Part shown: piece after piece, positions 11,922 through 21,924 of the stretch
Layout: the number at the start of each line of letters is the position of its first letter
Position numbering within the stretch: position 1 is the stretch's first letter
DNA from: Acinetobacter kookii
GTDB taxonomy: Bacteria > Pseudomonadota > Gammaproteobacteria > Pseudomonadales > Moraxellaceae
Direction of reading: 5' to 3'
NCBI RefSeq assembly: GCF_900096895.1
Contig: NZ_FMYO01000002.1
Coordinates: 62,001-126,000, forward strand
Length of the DNA stretch: 64,000 bases
Position numbers and translations under genes: made by a program
Notes under the pieces: model-generated
What the model saw: the letters and a program-made list of their open reading frames with translations, nothing else
Database searches by the model: none
What the model was told of the DNA's origin: nothing

Positions 11922-13265
11922 ATGCCAAAAATAAAACCGTCCAGAATAGTTGTCGCCATAGTCAGTATTCTTGCTATTGCAGTCACCGCCTGGTTCTTTT
12001 TAAAACCCAAAGAGCAAGCACCGCAATACATTAGCAGTGAAGTCACGCGTGGTGATATTGAAGACTCAGTTCTTGCAACTGGTGTGCTGGAAGCCACCAA
12101 AATGGTCAGCGTCGGTGCACAGGTTTCGGGTCAGGTGAAAAAGATGTATGTACAATTGGGAGACCAGGTGAAACAGGGTCAGCTGATTGCGCAAATTGAT
12201 TCGATCCGTCAGGAAAATGATCTGAAAACGGCTGAAGCGAGTATTAAAAACCAGCAGGCTCAACTGGCAGTCAAGCAGGCAAACTTGGCGAAAGTCCACG
12301 CTGAATATCAACGCCAGCAAGCCATGTATGCGCAAGATGCGACTTCGCGTGCAGAACTTGAGGCTGCATTGGCCAGCTACAAAACGGCACAGGCGGAAAT
12401 TTTGGCGATTAATGCCCAGATTGAACAGTCCCGTTTAACCCTGGCAACGGCCAAAGAAGATTTGGGCTATACCCGGATTGTTGCGCCTATGGATGGCACC
12501 ATTGTGGCCATTGTGACTGAAGAAGGCCAAACCGTAAACGCCAACCAAAGCGCACCGACCATTGTCAAACTGGCCAAGCTCGACAACATGACCATTAAAG
12601 CTGAAATTTCAGAAGCTGACGTGATGAAAGTCGAAGAAGGTCAAACCGTGTATTTTACCACCTTGGGCAATAGCGACAAAAAACATTATGCCAAACTACG
12701 CCAGGTAGAACCGGCACCGAACTCCATCAATACGGAAAGCAATAACTCATCCACTTCGTCTTCAAGTACGGCGGTGTATTACAACGCCCTGTTTGATGTC
12801 CCCAATGAAGATGGCAAACTGCGTATTGATATGACTGCGCAGGTGTATATTGTGCTGGCTGAAGCAAAAAATGTATTGACTGTACCTGCAGCAGCCTTGC
12901 AAAGTTCAAACCGTCCGCAAGGCAAACGTGCTGATCGTAATGCAGACCAGGCAAAACAACAAAATCCGCCTGATCATGATCAGGCGCAAACTGAGCGTCC
13001 AAAACGCTTGCAACTGTCTGCCGAAGAAAAAGCACTGATTGAACAAGGCAAAGCCTCTATGTCGATGGTTCGCGTAATTCAGGCAGATGGTACAGCCAAA
13101 CCGCAACCGGTCCTGGTCGGCTTGAACAATCGTGTCACTGCTCAAGTGATTAAGGGCTTAAAACAGGGTGACAAGGTGGTCATAGCCGATGCTTCGGATA
13201 CCTCAAACGATGCTGCCAAACGCAGTAACCGTGTAGGTGGTGGTGCCGGTCCAGTGAGAATGTAA
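11922..13265 (+). CDS. macA: MacA/PvdR-type periplasmic adaptor
   Basis: This 447-residue membrane-fusion protein couples an ABC exporter to an outer membrane channel. It starts with one inner-membrane anchor (about residues 9-26), then a barrel-sandwich half ([26 protein letters not shown]). A long alpha-hairpin of coiled-coil character (about 105-180), the second lipoyl half ([20 protein letters not shown]) and beta-barrel domains follow. A Gln/Lys/Pro-rich insert near 330-365 is unlike the E. coli protein. It is followed by macB after two bases, so the operon is tightly coupled. Confidence 0.92.
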   Translation: MPKIKPSRIVVAIVSILAIAVTAWFFLKPKEQAPQYISSEVTRGDIEDSVLATGVLEATKMVSVGAQVSGQVKKMYVQLGDQVKQGQLIAQIDSIRQENDLKTAEASIKNQQAQLAVKQANLAKVHAEYQRQQAMYAQDATSRAELEAALASYKTAQAEILAINAQIEQSRLTLATAKEDLGYTRIVAPMDGTIVAIVTEEGQTVNANQSAPTIVKLAKLDNMTIKAEISEADVMKVEEGQTVYFTTLGNSDKKHYAKLRQVEPAPNSINTESNNSSTSSSSTAVYYNALFDVPNEDGKLRIDMTAQVYIVLAEAKNVLTVPAAALQSSNRPQGKRADRNADQAKQQNPPDHDQAQTERPKRLQLSAEEKALIEQGKASMSMVRVIQADGTAKPQPVLVGLNNRVTAQVIKGLKQGDKVVIADASDTSNDAAKRSNRVGGGAGPVRM

Positions 13266-13267
13266 TC

Positions 13268-15250
13268 ATGAGCCAAGATCAACAGCCTTTGCTCAAGGTC
13301 ACAGATCTGACCCGTGAATTCCCCGCCGGGGAAAGCACCATTCAGATTTTAAAGGGCATTAATCTGGAGATTTACCCGGGAGAACTGGTCGCGATTGTCG
13401 GGCAGTCCGGTTCGGGGAAATCCACCCTGATGAATATTTTGGGATGTCTGGATCAGCCAAGCTCAGGAAGCTATCAGGTCAAAGGGCGTGAAACACGTCA
13501 ATTGGAAGCGGATGAACTGGCTCAACTGCGCCGTGAATATTTCGGCTTCATTTTCCAGCGCTATCACCTGTTGGGCGATTTAAGCGCGGCAGGTAACGTT
13601 GAAGTTCCGGCCATTTATGCAGGTGTCGATGCTTCCGCCCGTCAACAGCGCTCGACCCAGCTGCTCTCGGACCTGGGTTTGGCCGAAAAGACCCAGAACC
13701 GTCCCAGCCAGCTTTCCGGTGGCCAGCAGCAGCGTGTATCGATTGCCCGTGCATTGATGAACGGCGGCGACGTGATTCTGGCCGATGAACCGACCGGTGC
13801 ACTGGATAAAAACAGCGGCATTGAAGTGATGCGTATCTTGCGCGAGCTGAATGCCAAAGGTCATACCATCATCCTGGTTACCCACGATCATAACGTTGCC
13901 AAAAATGCCTCGCGTATTATTGAAATTAGTGACGGCAACATTATTTCAGATAAACCGAATGTGCCTGAAGTAGCCGCAGATGAAGTTTTAGAAAAACAGA
14001 CCTTGCAACAAACCGCACAGAAAAAAACGCCTTCCTGGCGCTCTGCTGCGGACCGGCTAGGCGAAGCTTTCCGTATGGCGCTGCTGGCCATGAACGCCCA
14101 CCGCATGCGGACCTTCCTGACCATGCTCGGGATTATTATCGGGATTGCCTCGGTGGTGTCTGTAGTGGCTTTAGGTAACGGTTCACAGAAACAGATTCTG
14201 GAAAATATCAGCAGCCTCGGAACCAATACCATTACCGTCTATCAAGGCCGTGGCTTTGGCGACAATTCCAAAACAGCCCAGGTCAAAACACTGGTTCCTG
14301 CCGATGCGGATGCCCTGGCAGAACAGCCCTATGTTGATGGGGTCAGTCCATCGGTCACCAGCAACATCACCGCACGTTTTAAGGATACCGAAGCATCTGC
14401 AACGGTGAATGGCATCAGTGAAGACTTCTTCTATGTTCGAGGGATGAACTTTGCTTCAGGACAGCCTTTTGACAAAGAAGGCGTGACTGAACGTGCCCAA
14501 GACGTGGTCATTGATGACAATACCAAAAAGACGTTTTTTAGTGATGGTACCAACCCTGTCGGTCAGGTCATTCTGTTGGGCAGTGTTCCCAGTCGTATTA
14601 TTGGCGTAGTTGAAGCACAAAAATCAATGATGGGAAATTCAGACAGCCTGAATGTTTACTTGCCCTACTCTACGGTGATGAGCCGCATGTTAGGCCAGGC
14701 GAATGTACGCAGCATCATTGTCCGGGTCAAAGACGAATACCCAAGTGCGGCAGCTGAAAATGCCATTTTAAATTTATTGGTACAACGCCACGGCGCACAA
14801 GATGTGTTTACCCAGAATGCAGACAGTATCCGTGAAACCATTCAGCAAACCACGCAAACCATGACCCTGTTAGTCTCTGCGATTGCAGTAATTTCCCTGA
14901 TTGTCGGCGGTATTGGGGTCATGAACATCATGCTGGTCTCTGTGACTGAACGAACTCAGGAAATTGGCGTGCGTATGGCTGTGGGTGCCCGGCAAAGTGA
15001 CATCTTGCAGCAGTTCCTGATTGAGGCGGTACTGGTCTGTATTTTAGGTGGGATCTTGGGGGTGCTTTTATCTTTAGGCATTGGACAGCTGATTAGCCAG
15101 TTTGCCAGCGGTACCTTCCAGATGGCCTATTCCACCACCTCCATTGTGGCGGCCTTCGTCTGCTCAAGCATGATCGGGATTATCTTCGGCTTTATTCCTG
15201 CCCGTAATGCAGCACAGCTTAACCCTGTGGATGCACTTTCTCGCGAATAA
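13268..15250 (+). CDS. macB: MacB-type ABC exporter (fused ATPase-permease)
   Basis: This 660-residue protein has an N-terminal ABC ATPase: Walker [10 protein letters not shown] at residues 45-53, signature LSGGQQQR, Walker [13 protein letters not shown]. The MacB permease follows: one membrane helix near 270-295, a large periplasmic domain, and three helices at the C-terminal end. MacB pumps work as mechanotransmitters, driving substrates such as macrolides, peptides or siderophores from the periplasm through MacA and an outer membrane channel. It sits between macA and the channel gene with spacings of 2 and 11 bases. Confidence 0.95.
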   Translation: MSQDQQPLLKVTDLTREFPAGESTIQILKGINLEIYPGELVAIVGQSGSGKSTLMNILGCLDQPSSGSYQVKGRETRQLEADELAQLRREYFGFIFQRYHLLGDLSAAGNVEVPAIYAGVDASARQQRSTQLLSDLGLAEKTQNRPSQLSGGQQQRVSIARALMNGGDVILADEPTGALDKNSGIEVMRILRELNAKGHTIILVTHDHNVAKNASRIIEISDGNIISDKPNVPEVAADEVLEKQTLQQTAQKKTPSWRSAADRLGEAFRMALLAMNAHRMRTFLTMLGIIIGIASVVSVVALGNGSQKQILENISSLGTNTITVYQGRGFGDNSKTAQVKTLVPADADALAEQPYVDGVSPSVTSNITARFKDTEASATVNGISEDFFYVRGMNFASGQPFDKEGVTERAQDVVIDDNTKKTFFSDGTNPVGQVILLGSVPSRIIGVVEAQKSMMGNSDSLNVYLPYSTVMSRMLGQANVRSIIVRVKDEYPSAAAENAILNLLVQRHGAQDVFTQNADSIRETIQQTTQTMTLLVSAIAVISLIVGGIGVMNIMLVSVTERTQEIGVRMAVGARQSDILQQFLIEAVLVCILGGILGVLLSLGIGQLISQFASGTFQMAYSTTSIVAAFVCSSMIGIIFGFIPARNAAQLNPVDALSRE

Positions 15251-15261
15251 GGATAAATAGA

Positions 15262-16665
15262 ATGCAAATGAATTTTACCAAGCTTATTGCTAGCCTTATT
15301 TTAACTGGTTCTCTGATCGGTTGTGCAGCGGTGGTAAAAACACCGTATGAACAGCCTGCCGTGAATATTCCAGGCAGTTTCCAGAATAGCAAAGCCATGA
15401 GCCAGCAGGTGCATGCCGATATCTATGCCGATCAATGGTGGACCTTGTTTGGCGATGCGCAGCTGAACCAGCTGGTCAATCAGGTTTTAGCCAGCAATAC
15501 CGATCTGGCGGTTGCCGGCATTAATTTGCAGCAGGCACGTTTACAGGCCGGCTTGGCGAAAAACCAGCAAGGCCCTCGGGTCAGCTCCAGTGTTTCAGCT
15601 GGACATACGGTTGACCTCAATTCAGGTGATGATGCTTCGCGTGGCCTGTCTTTAAGTAGCGGCGTGAGTTATGAACTGGACTTGTTCGGAAAGCTGGCTC
15701 GACAAACTGAAGCCAGCCGATGGGAAGCCTTAGCAACTGAACAGGACTTGCAAGCCACTGCACAAAGCCTGATTGCCACTACGGCAAATTTATATTGGCA
15801 GTTGGGTTACTTGAATGAACGCTATCAAATTGCCAGTCAAAACCTGGCCAGCACACAAAAAGTCTTTGAGCTGGTCCGCAGCCAATATCGTGCCGGTGCG
15901 GTTTCCGGTCTGGACTTAACCTCAGCGGAACAATCTGTACAAAGCCAAAGAGCGACATTAAGCCAGATTGAGCAGCAGAAAGTCGAAACCCGAACAGCAT
16001 TGGCAGCGCTGATGCATCAACCTGTACAGCAACTGAACATTCAGGAGCCTTCTCGTTTACCGCGTATTGCCCTGCCGGCTATTTCTGCAGGTTTACCGGC
16101 AGAGCTGTTGTCACGCCGTCCGGATTTACAGGCCAGTGAACTGCGTTTACGCAAGGCCCTTGCCACTAAAGATGCGACCAAGGCCAGTTATTATCCTTCC
16201 ATTAACCTGACCGGAAACCTGGGCTCTTCCAGCACATCTTTAACCAGTCTATTGCAAAATCCGGTATTAACTTTAGGTGCCAATCTCAGCCTGCCGTTCC
16301 TGCAATATAACGACATGAAAAAAGATCTGGCGATCAGTGACCTGGATTATGAAAAAGCGATTGTGCAGTATCGTCAAAGTTTGTATCAGGCCTTTGCCGA
16401 TGTGGAAAATGCCTTATCTGCCCGCACCGAATTAAACAAACAGGTGGCCCTGCAAGAACGCAATGTACAACTTGCAGAGAAAACCGAGCGTCTAACTGAA
16501 GTACGTTACCTTAACGGAGCAATTGCCCTGAAAAACCTGCTGGATGCGCAGGAAACCACGCGTAACGCCCGTTTGTCTCTGGTTCAAACCAAACAGAGCC
16601 AGTACAATGCCTATGTCACCTTGATGCAGGCTTTAGGCGGCAGTCCAGTCAAACAGCTGCATTAA
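15262..16665 (+). CDS. outer membrane efflux lipoprotein (NodT/OpmQ type)
   Basis: This 467-residue RND/ABC-pump outer membrane factor has a lipobox SLIGC (Cys21) and two tandem OEP repeats: long coiled helices and beta strands that trimerise into a TolC-like duct. The sequences QWWTLFGDAQLNQLV and LLSRRPDLQASELRLRKA are strong family marks. As third gene of the macA-macB operon it completes a full tripartite pump, the arrangement of PvdRT-OpmQ in pseudomonads, which moves pyoverdine. Substrate here is unknown. A strong terminator follows. Confidence 0.93.
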   Translation: MQMNFTKLIASLILTGSLIGCAAVVKTPYEQPAVNIPGSFQNSKAMSQQVHADIYADQWWTLFGDAQLNQLVNQVLASNTDLAVAGINLQQARLQAGLAKNQQGPRVSSSVSAGHTVDLNSGDDASRGLSLSSGVSYELDLFGKLARQTEASRWEALATEQDLQATAQSLIATTANLYWQLGYLNERYQIASQNLASTQKVFELVRSQYRAGAVSGLDLTSAEQSVQSQRATLSQIEQQKVETRTALAALMHQPVQQLNIQEPSRLPRIALPAISAGLPAELLSRRPDLQASELRLRKALATKDATKASYYPSINLTGNLGSSSTSLTSLLQNPVLTLGANLSLPFLQYNDMKKDLAISDLDYEKAIVQYRQSLYQAFADVENALSARTELNKQVALQERNVQLAEKTERLTEVRYLNGAIALKNLLDAQETTRNARLSLVQTKQSQYNAYVTLMQALGGSPVKQLH

Positions 16666-16680
16666 GTTAAAGGTAAAATA

Positions 16681-16709
16681 AAAAAGATGCCATTTCGGCA
16701 TCTTTTTTT
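16681..16709 (+). terminator. terminator of the macAB-channel operon
   Basis: GATGCC and GGCATC arms with a 5-base loop, extended by A/T pairs and followed by seven T, lie 16 bases past the last stop of the pump operon. Confidence 0.85.
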
Positions 16710-16766
16710 ATTTCAGAAAAATTCCTGAGAAAATGTTCTGTTTGGCTATTTTTAACTTTTTACAGG

Positions 16767-17288
16767 TTAAAAACTCGGGCGGTAATATTTATAGGTCAGT
16801 CCTTTTTCATTATAAACATCATAACTTTTTTGCTTAAAGTCAGAGACCCATTGCTTGCCGTTAAATCCGGCAATGTGGCCATACACATGCTTGCCGGTTC
16901 GATCAATAATATAAATATCACCTTCTTTAGGTGCATCGAACTTGGGATTAATTTGTCGATAACCAATTTTCGTCAGGGTATTTCCCCAGTCTGCCGCAGC
17001 AACGGGATGACTTTGAAACCTTGCACCAGCCGATTCCAAAGCAAGTCTGATACTTTTGGCACATTTTTGTGAACTGCTGGTTGAAGAAACGGCCTGCAAG
17101 AAATCGGTAAATTTACTGATATCAATTCGCTGTCCGTTCTTTGCCAGCATATTCTTTTTGGTTATGGCCTGGTCAGTCTGAAATTCCGAAGATTTTTTTG
17201 AATTTTTACCCGATTGGGAACGAATTATGATGTTTGCCTGAACAGGAGCGTGAACTTCACTCATGTTTACATTATGATCATAAACCAT
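16767..17288 (-). CDS. putative NlpC/P60- or CHAP-like amidase without signal peptide
   Basis: This 173-residue protein has a polar N-terminal half with no signal peptide, then a compact domain with a likely Cys-His-Asp triad. C76 lies at the start of a helix (QKCAKSIRLALESAG), H138 in KHVYGHIAGF, and D150 in QWVSDFKQ. That layout is typical of small papain-like peptidoglycan amidases, including CHAP proteins and type VI secretion Tae effectors. TAGGAG upstream supports the first ATG, with a second ATG eight codons in. No immunity-like gene is adjacent. The exact family is uncertain. Confidence 0.6.
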   Translation of the reverse strand: MVYDHNVNMSEVHAPVQANIIIRSQSGKNSKKSSEFQTDQAITKKNMLAKNGQRIDISKFTDFLQAVSSTSSSQKCAKSIRLALESAGARFQSHPVAAADWGNTLTKIGYRQINPKFDAPKEGDIYIIDRTGKHVYGHIAGFNGKQWVSDFKQKSYDVYNEKGLTYKYYRPSF

Positions 17289-17966
17289 TCTTTAACAAAC
17301 ACTCCTAAGCTTAAGACTAACAGCTTTTCACTCATTTCGACGGCAAGATGGTAACCTCTAAAATGTGATTTTTCATATAACAAATGTAATTAAATATAAA
17401 TAAATTATCGATAAGTGAGTTAACTGACTATTTTTTGTTGATTTTTATAACCAGCTGCGACTAAAAATTTATTTTATGCTTACCCGATCAATAAAGGTCA
17501 TCATTGGTTTTCAGGCCAAACCATAATGGAATGAGGATGAGATTGAACAGCAAGGTGCAAGATCTGCTCTTGACTGCATTTTGTAAATCTTTCTTAAACC
17601 ATGCTTATTTCAGCAGGATCACAACCCCTATTTTTAGTCTTTGATACTGTCAGACCTATAAAGTTTTTTGGAGCTTAGAAAAATACATTCAATAAAATGC
17701 AATCCATTTTCCTCCTCCTGATCATTTCTAACCAAACCCCATCAAGATTAAGCCTTATGATTTATATGGCTTTAAAATCATAAATATAAATCATATATTT
17801 ATAAAAATTATCACCAAGATTCACACTTACTTTCCCTCTCAATGGATACAGTTCCCTCCCCGGAAAAAAAAAGCTAATATGTAAGGTTAGCCAACAGATT
17901 CTAAAATTAGAATTAGCAAACAGATTCTAATGACAGAGACATGAACCAGATTCTAATGAGAGAGAC
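17289..17966. other. spacer upstream of thyA
   Basis: This 678-base spacer lies between the divergent amidase-like gene and thyA. Most is AT-rich with no credible gene on either strand. The final 72 bases hold three 26-bp-spaced repeats that run into the thyA start. The promoter of the amidase-like gene should lie at the other end. Confidence 0.6.
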
Positions 17967-17972
17967 ATGCGT
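17895..17972. repeat. three 26-bp tandem units abutting thyA
   Basis: CAGATTCTAA occurs at 17895, 17921 and 17947, always 26 bases apart. The last two units match almost fully and both carry AGAGACATG, so the thyA ribosome-binding and start region exists twice. The upstream ATG (17941) opens a 13-codon frame that overlaps the thyA start out of frame. Confidence 0.8.
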
Positions 17973-18809
17973 CAGTATTTAGACCTTTTACAACATATCC
18001 TCGACAACGGTGGCGATAAAGGCGACCGTACCGGTACAGGGACGCGTTCAGTGTTCGGTCACCAAATGCGCTTTGATCTTTCCAAAGGTTTCCCTTTGTT
18101 AACCACCAAAAAAGTACACTTCCGTTCCATCGTGATTGAACTGTTGTGGTTTTTAAAAGGTGATACCAACGTTAAATATCTGCAAGACAACAAAGTTACG
18201 ATTTGGGATGAGTGGTCCACTGCAGAACAAACGGCGCGTTTTGGCCGTCCTGAAGGCGAATTGGGTCCGGTTTATGGTCATCAGTGGCGTAATTTTGGCG
18301 CAACCAAAAAAGAAAATGGTTTATATGAACAGGATGGTTTTGACCAGATCACCTGGCTGATCAATGAAATTAAAACCAATCCCAATTCACGCCGTTTAAT
18401 TGTGTCAGGCTGGAACCCTAAAGAAGCAGGAACGGTTGCCCTGCCACCCTGCCACACCCTGTTCCAGTTTTTTGTACAGGATGACAAACTGTCTTGCCAG
18501 CTTTATCAACGTAGTGCCGACGTGTTTTTGGGCGTTCCCTTTAACATTGCCAGCTATGCCCTGCTCACGCACATGATTGCGCAAGTTTGCGGTTTGGGTG
18601 TCGGCGACTTTGTCTGGACCGGTGGCGACACTCACTTATATGTGAACCACTTTGAACAGGCTCAATTGCAACTCAGTCGTCAGCCTCTACCTCTATGTCA
18701 GCTTAAATTAAACCCTGAAATCAAAGATATATTTGATTTTAAATTTGAAGATATTGAAATTGTCGGCTATGAATCGCATCCCGGCATTAAAGCGCCAGTA
18801 GCGGTTTAA
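17967..18809 (+). CDS. thyA: thymidylate synthase
   Basis: ThyA methylates dUMP to dTMP with methylene-tetrahydrofolate, releasing dihydrofolate. The 280-residue protein has the nucleophilic Cys162 in [12 protein letters not shown], the dUMP-phosphate-binding [10 protein letters not shown], and [18 protein letters not shown]. It is a little longer than the E. coli enzyme because of an insert near residues 84-125, common in this family. The reading frame begins at the second of two near-identical start regions. folA, which regenerates tetrahydrofolate, follows 245 bases downstream. Confidence 0.98.
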   Translation: MRQYLDLLQHILDNGGDKGDRTGTGTRSVFGHQMRFDLSKGFPLLTTKKVHFRSIVIELLWFLKGDTNVKYLQDNKVTIWDEWSTAEQTARFGRPEGELGPVYGHQWRNFGATKKENGLYEQDGFDQITWLINEIKTNPNSRRLIVSGWNPKEAGTVALPPCHTLFQFFVQDDKLSCQLYQRSADVFLGVPFNIASYALLTHMIAQVCGLGVGDFVWTGGDTHLYVNHFEQAQLQLSRQPLPLCQLKLNPEIKDIFDFKFEDIEIVGYESHPGIKAPVAV

Positions 18810-18822
18810 TTTTCCTTATTAG

Positions 18823-18962
18823 AGTTCCCTCTCCTGAAGAATTGTTTAAGCACTGCTTTAAACAATTCTGTCAGTGAGGGTTAGGGAGAGGTAAATTACC
18901 CCTCATCCTCTTACGGAATATATTCCCATCCCTGAGCCATATATGGCGCAAGAGAAGGAATT
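18823..18962. repeat. dispersed composite repeat between thyA and folA
   Basis: Module A has CCCTCTCC at one end and GGGTTAGGGAGAGG at the other, here enclosing a long AT-rich hairpin (arms AGAATTGTTTAA and TTAAACAATTCT near 18838-18869). Module B runs from CCCTCATCC to TATGGCGCAAGAGAAGGA. Both modules recur in the leuC-leuD gap near 59.8 kb, there on the other strand and in the opposite module order. Confidence 0.65.
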
Positions 18963-19053
18963 GGAAATCAAAACTTTAAATCCCTCTTCCCTCCTTTACT
19001 AAAATGGAAAAATTGTAGGAAGGATTTTGGAATTATTCACAAGGATTAAATAA

Positions 19054-19566
19054 ATGAGCTTCCAAAATTTAGAAGTTGTGCATGTTGTGGCCATGGATCA
19101 ACAGCGCTGCATTGGTAAAAATAATGACCTGCCTTGGCACATTTCAGCTGACCTGAAACACTTTAAGGAAATCACCCAAGGCGGTGTGGTGGTCATGGGA
19201 CGCAAAACCCTGGAGTCTATGGGCCGCACTTTGCCAAAACGGGTCAACTGGGTGATTACCCGGGACAAGGACTGGTCGTTTGAAGGCACCAAAGTGGCCT
19301 ACTCGATTGAAGATGCCTTGGCTCAAGCCATTGCCGATGTCAAGGCATCAGAAAAACCCGAAGCAATCTTTGTGATTGGCGGTGGTGAAATTTTTAAACA
19401 GACCATGAACATTGCCGACCGCCTGGAACTGACCCATGTTGAACTGGATGTTCAAGGCGATGCCTACTATCCGGAAATTCCGGCTGAATTTAAAAAGGTC
19501 GCCTCAGAACAACATATTGACGACAAAACCGGGATTGCTTTTAAGTTCGCAACTTACCGAAAATAA
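19054..19566 (+). CDS. folA: dihydrofolate reductase
   Basis: FolA reduces dihydrofolate to tetrahydrofolate with NADPH and is the target of trimethoprim. The 170-residue chain shows the usual motifs: IGKNNDLPWHISADLKHF with the catalytic acid D33, VVMGRKTLESMGR, and the NADPH loop FVIGGGEIF. It lies downstream of thyA, whose reaction product it recycles, though a repeat element lies between them. It is followed after 28 bases by the DUF4105 gene. Confidence 0.97.
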   Translation: MSFQNLEVVHVVAMDQQRCIGKNNDLPWHISADLKHFKEITQGGVVVMGRKTLESMGRTLPKRVNWVITRDKDWSFEGTKVAYSIEDALAQAIADVKASEKPEAIFVIGGGEIFKQTMNIADRLELTHVELDVQGDAYYPEIPAEFKKVASEQHIDDKTGIAFKFATYRK

Positions 19567-19594
19567 AGGCAATAATTACTTATAACAGTCAAAT

Positions 19595-20662
19595 ATGCAT
19601 AATACTGGAACAAGAGAATTCCTTCTTGCCTTGGGCATGGTATTAGTCCATACCGTGTTCGGTTTGTTCGTTATTGTGTCCTCTATTTGGCTGTGTCTGG
19701 CCTTATGGTTTCAGGAACCTTTGGGCAGCTTTGGCACCCGCATACTGATCGGTCTCTGGATCGCTTTTGCCTTAAGCATACTTGGCATTTATCTCACCCA
19801 ATTTGTCTTGAACCGTCAGACCGATGTGCTGATCTATGTTCTGTTTTTTCTTGTCGGCTTATTCTGGTATTTTAGCCTAGAAGCCCGGCAAGATCGCGAG
19901 TGGAATCCGGAAGTTGCCCAAGTGCTGTCTTATCGGCAGCACGGCGATCAAGTGACATTAAACAATGTACGCAATTTTAACTGGCATGCAGATGGCAGTT
20001 ATGATGAACGTTGGGAAACCCGTCAGTTTGATTTAAACCAGATCACGGGGGTAAATATTATTACTTCCTACTGGATGGGTCCACGCATTGCACATACCCT
20101 GGTCAGTTTCGATTTTGCCAACAGTCCGCCGCTGACCTTTTCAATTGAAATTCGCAAACAAAAAAATGAAGAATTTTCAACATATGGAGGATTTTTCAGA
20201 AAATATGAACTCAGCCTGATTGCAGCAGATGAAAAGGACCTGATCTATACGCGCAGCAATATCCGTGGTGAACAGGTCTATTTCTTCCCGATTAATATGT
20301 CAAAAAGCGAAAGACGCGCCCTGTTTGAAGAATACCTGCACAAAGCCAACGAATTAAGGCAGCAGCCGAGATGGTACAACAGCCTGACCAGCAACTGTAC
20401 CACGCTGGTATTTGACATGGTGCAGACCATATCAAAAAGGCCTTTTCCGGCAGATTACCGCCTGCTCGCTTCTGGCTATTTGCCGAATTATCTTTATGAC
20501 TTAAATGCCATTTCACATGACTTAAGCATCACGCAATGGTACAACATTGCTTATATCAACCCGCGCGTGAGTCAATTTAAGCATCTTTCCAGTAGCCAAT
20601 ATTCAACATTGATTCGCCACGGCATCCCCCAGCCAATAACGGATGAATTAACTGAATTTTAA
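19595..20662 (+). CDS. DUF4105 inner membrane protein
   Basis: This 355-residue protein has three hydrophobic helices in its first 95 residues, followed by a soluble DUF4105-type domain. That domain includes the stretch WYNSLTSNCTTLVFDMV (near residue 260), whose conserved Asn-Cys-Thr-Thr suggests a papain-like, perhaps acyl- or peptide-directed, catalytic centre. The segment ERWETRQFDLNQITG is also typical. The domain probably faces the periplasm. It may be cotranscribed with folA but has no evident functional link. Biochemical role is unknown. Confidence 0.85.
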   Translation: MHNTGTREFLLALGMVLVHTVFGLFVIVSSIWLCLALWFQEPLGSFGTRILIGLWIAFALSILGIYLTQFVLNRQTDVLIYVLFFLVGLFWYFSLEARQDREWNPEVAQVLSYRQHGDQVTLNNVRNFNWHADGSYDERWETRQFDLNQITGVNIITSYWMGPRIAHTLVSFDFANSPPLTFSIEIRKQKNEEFSTYGGFFRKYELSLIAADEKDLIYTRSNIRGEQVYFFPINMSKSERRALFEEYLHKANELRQQPRWYNSLTSNCTTLVFDMVQTISKRPFPADYRLLASGYLPNYLYDLNAISHDLSITQWYNIAYINPRVSQFKHLSSSQYSTLIRHGIPQPITDELTEF

Positions 20663-20758
20663 AAGTAAAAATATAAAAACATTCCATTTAATCCTAGTGA
20701 AAAGCCTATTTTTTTGTTTATATAGACTCCAAGTTAAACCAAGAATGAGAACTCAAAT

Positions 20759-21220
20759 ATGTTAAAAAAAATGTTTGCTGTCGGCATACTGGGCGCTGCA
20801 ATTGCTTTTACCGGATGTCAAACCACACCGAATGCCGCATCTCCTATTGAGGCTGCAAACTTGGTACAACTGCAAAACCGTACCTGGATTGCCACCCATA
20901 TTGGCAATACCGAAATCAAGACAGCACCGACTGCCCACAATATTCCAAGCTTGCAGTTTGATGCTGCCAGCAAACGGGTCAGCGGTGCCGATGGTTGCAA
21001 TCGCATTATGGGCAGCTATGAAGCAGGGCGAGATACGCTCGTGCTCGGTCAAATGGCAGGCACCAAGATGGCCTGTCTGGATAGCAACGATGTAGCGTCA
21101 CAATTTAATGAAGCCTTGGCGAAAGTCGCAAACTATCAGGTGTTTGGAAAAACGCTTAAACTGCTGGATCGTCATGGCAATGTAGTGCTGCAATTTACAA
21201 GCCCAGTGCAACCACGTTAA
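20759..21220 (+). CDS. META domain lipoprotein (HslJ-like)
   Basis: This 153-residue lipoprotein has a lipobox IAFTGC (Cys20) and a META domain. The domain is recognised by NRTWIATHIGNTEI at its start, the motif SGADGCNRIMGSYE, and the later MAGTKMACLDSNDVASQFNEAL. META/HslJ proteins are small beta-rich envelope proteins linked to heat shock and novobiocin resistance in E. coli; the exact function is not known. It is followed by its own terminator and then msrA. Confidence 0.88.
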   Translation: MLKKMFAVGILGAAIAFTGCQTTPNAASPIEAANLVQLQNRTWIATHIGNTEIKTAPTAHNIPSLQFDAASKRVSGADGCNRIMGSYEAGRDTLVLGQMAGTKMACLDSNDVASQFNEALAKVANYQVFGKTLKLLDRHGNVVLQFTSPVQPR

Positions 21221-21230
21221 TTGTTTAAAT

Positions 21231-21254
21231 AAAAGCCTGAAATCTCAGGCTTTT
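21231..21254 (+). terminator. terminator of the META lipoprotein gene
   Basis: A perfect AAAAGCCTGA/TCAGGCTTTT stem with a 4-base loop lies ten bases past the stop codon. A short T-rich tail follows. Confidence 0.75.
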
Positions 21255-21334
21255 GTGTTTAAAATGTATAAATTCATTGTCGCTTCATAGAAAGCCCCTA
21301 TATTAAAAATAATAAGCAAATACAGGATAAGATC

Positions 21335-21859
21335 ATGCAACAAGCGTTATTGGGTGGTGGATGTTTCTGGTGTGTCGAAGCCGTTTTTTTACAGTTAAAA
21401 GGTGTGGAAAAAGTGGTCAGCGGTTATGCCGGCGGTCATACTGAACATCCCAGTTATGAGGATATTTGCCGTGGTGACACCCAGCATGCGGAAGTGATTC
21501 TGATTGATTATGATGAAACGCAAATTAGCTTTGCCCAGCTTTTGGATGTATTTTTTACCACCCATGATCCAACGACCTTAAACCGTCAGGGTAATGACAT
21601 CGGCACTCAATATCGTTCAGTCATTTATTATTTTAATGACGAACAGCAGCAGCAGGCAGAACAGGCCATTGAGCATTTAAAAGCGCAAGGTTTAAATATT
21701 GTGACCGAGCTGAGCCCTGCACCGCAGTTCTACTCTGCGGAAGAATATCACCAGAATTTTTTTGCCCGCAACCCTTCCCAAGGCTACTGCAATTTCACCA
21801 TTCCACCGAAACTAATGAAATTGCGCAGCAAGTTTCAGGACTTGCTGAAATCTGAATAA
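21335..21859 (+). CDS. msrA: peptide methionine sulfoxide reductase MsrA
   Basis: MsrA reduces methionine-S-sulfoxide in proteins. The 174-residue sequence opens with [12 protein letters not shown], holding the catalytic Cys10, followed by the family segments [16 protein letters not shown] and [24 protein letters not shown]. Only this domain is present; no MsrB is fused. It looks cytosolic, as there is no signal peptide. It is a single-gene unit ending at a two-way terminator shared with exbD. Confidence 0.96.
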   Translation: MQQALLGGGCFWCVEAVFLQLKGVEKVVSGYAGGHTEHPSYEDICRGDTQHAEVILIDYDETQISFAQLLDVFFTTHDPTTLNRQGNDIGTQYRSVIYYFNDEQQQQAEQAIEHLKAQGLNIVTELSPAPQFYSAEEYHQNFFARNPSQGYCNFTIPPKLMKLRSKFQDLLKSE

Positions 21860-21883
21860 TCTGGTCCAGCCAATATTAGACAT

Positions 21884-21913
21884 AAAAAAAGCGACCTTAA
21901 CGGTCGCTTTTTT
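21884..21913. terminator. bidirectional terminator between msrA and exbD
   Basis: A GCGACC/GGTCGC stem with a 5-base loop is flanked by seven A on one side and seven T on the other. It can therefore stop both msrA and the convergent tonB-exbB-exbD operon. Confidence 0.85.
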
Positions 21914-21924
21914 AAAAGATCAGA

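Noticed and set aside
13548..13891. Several minus-strand frames inside macB
   Set aside because: They are shadows of macB with implausible products.
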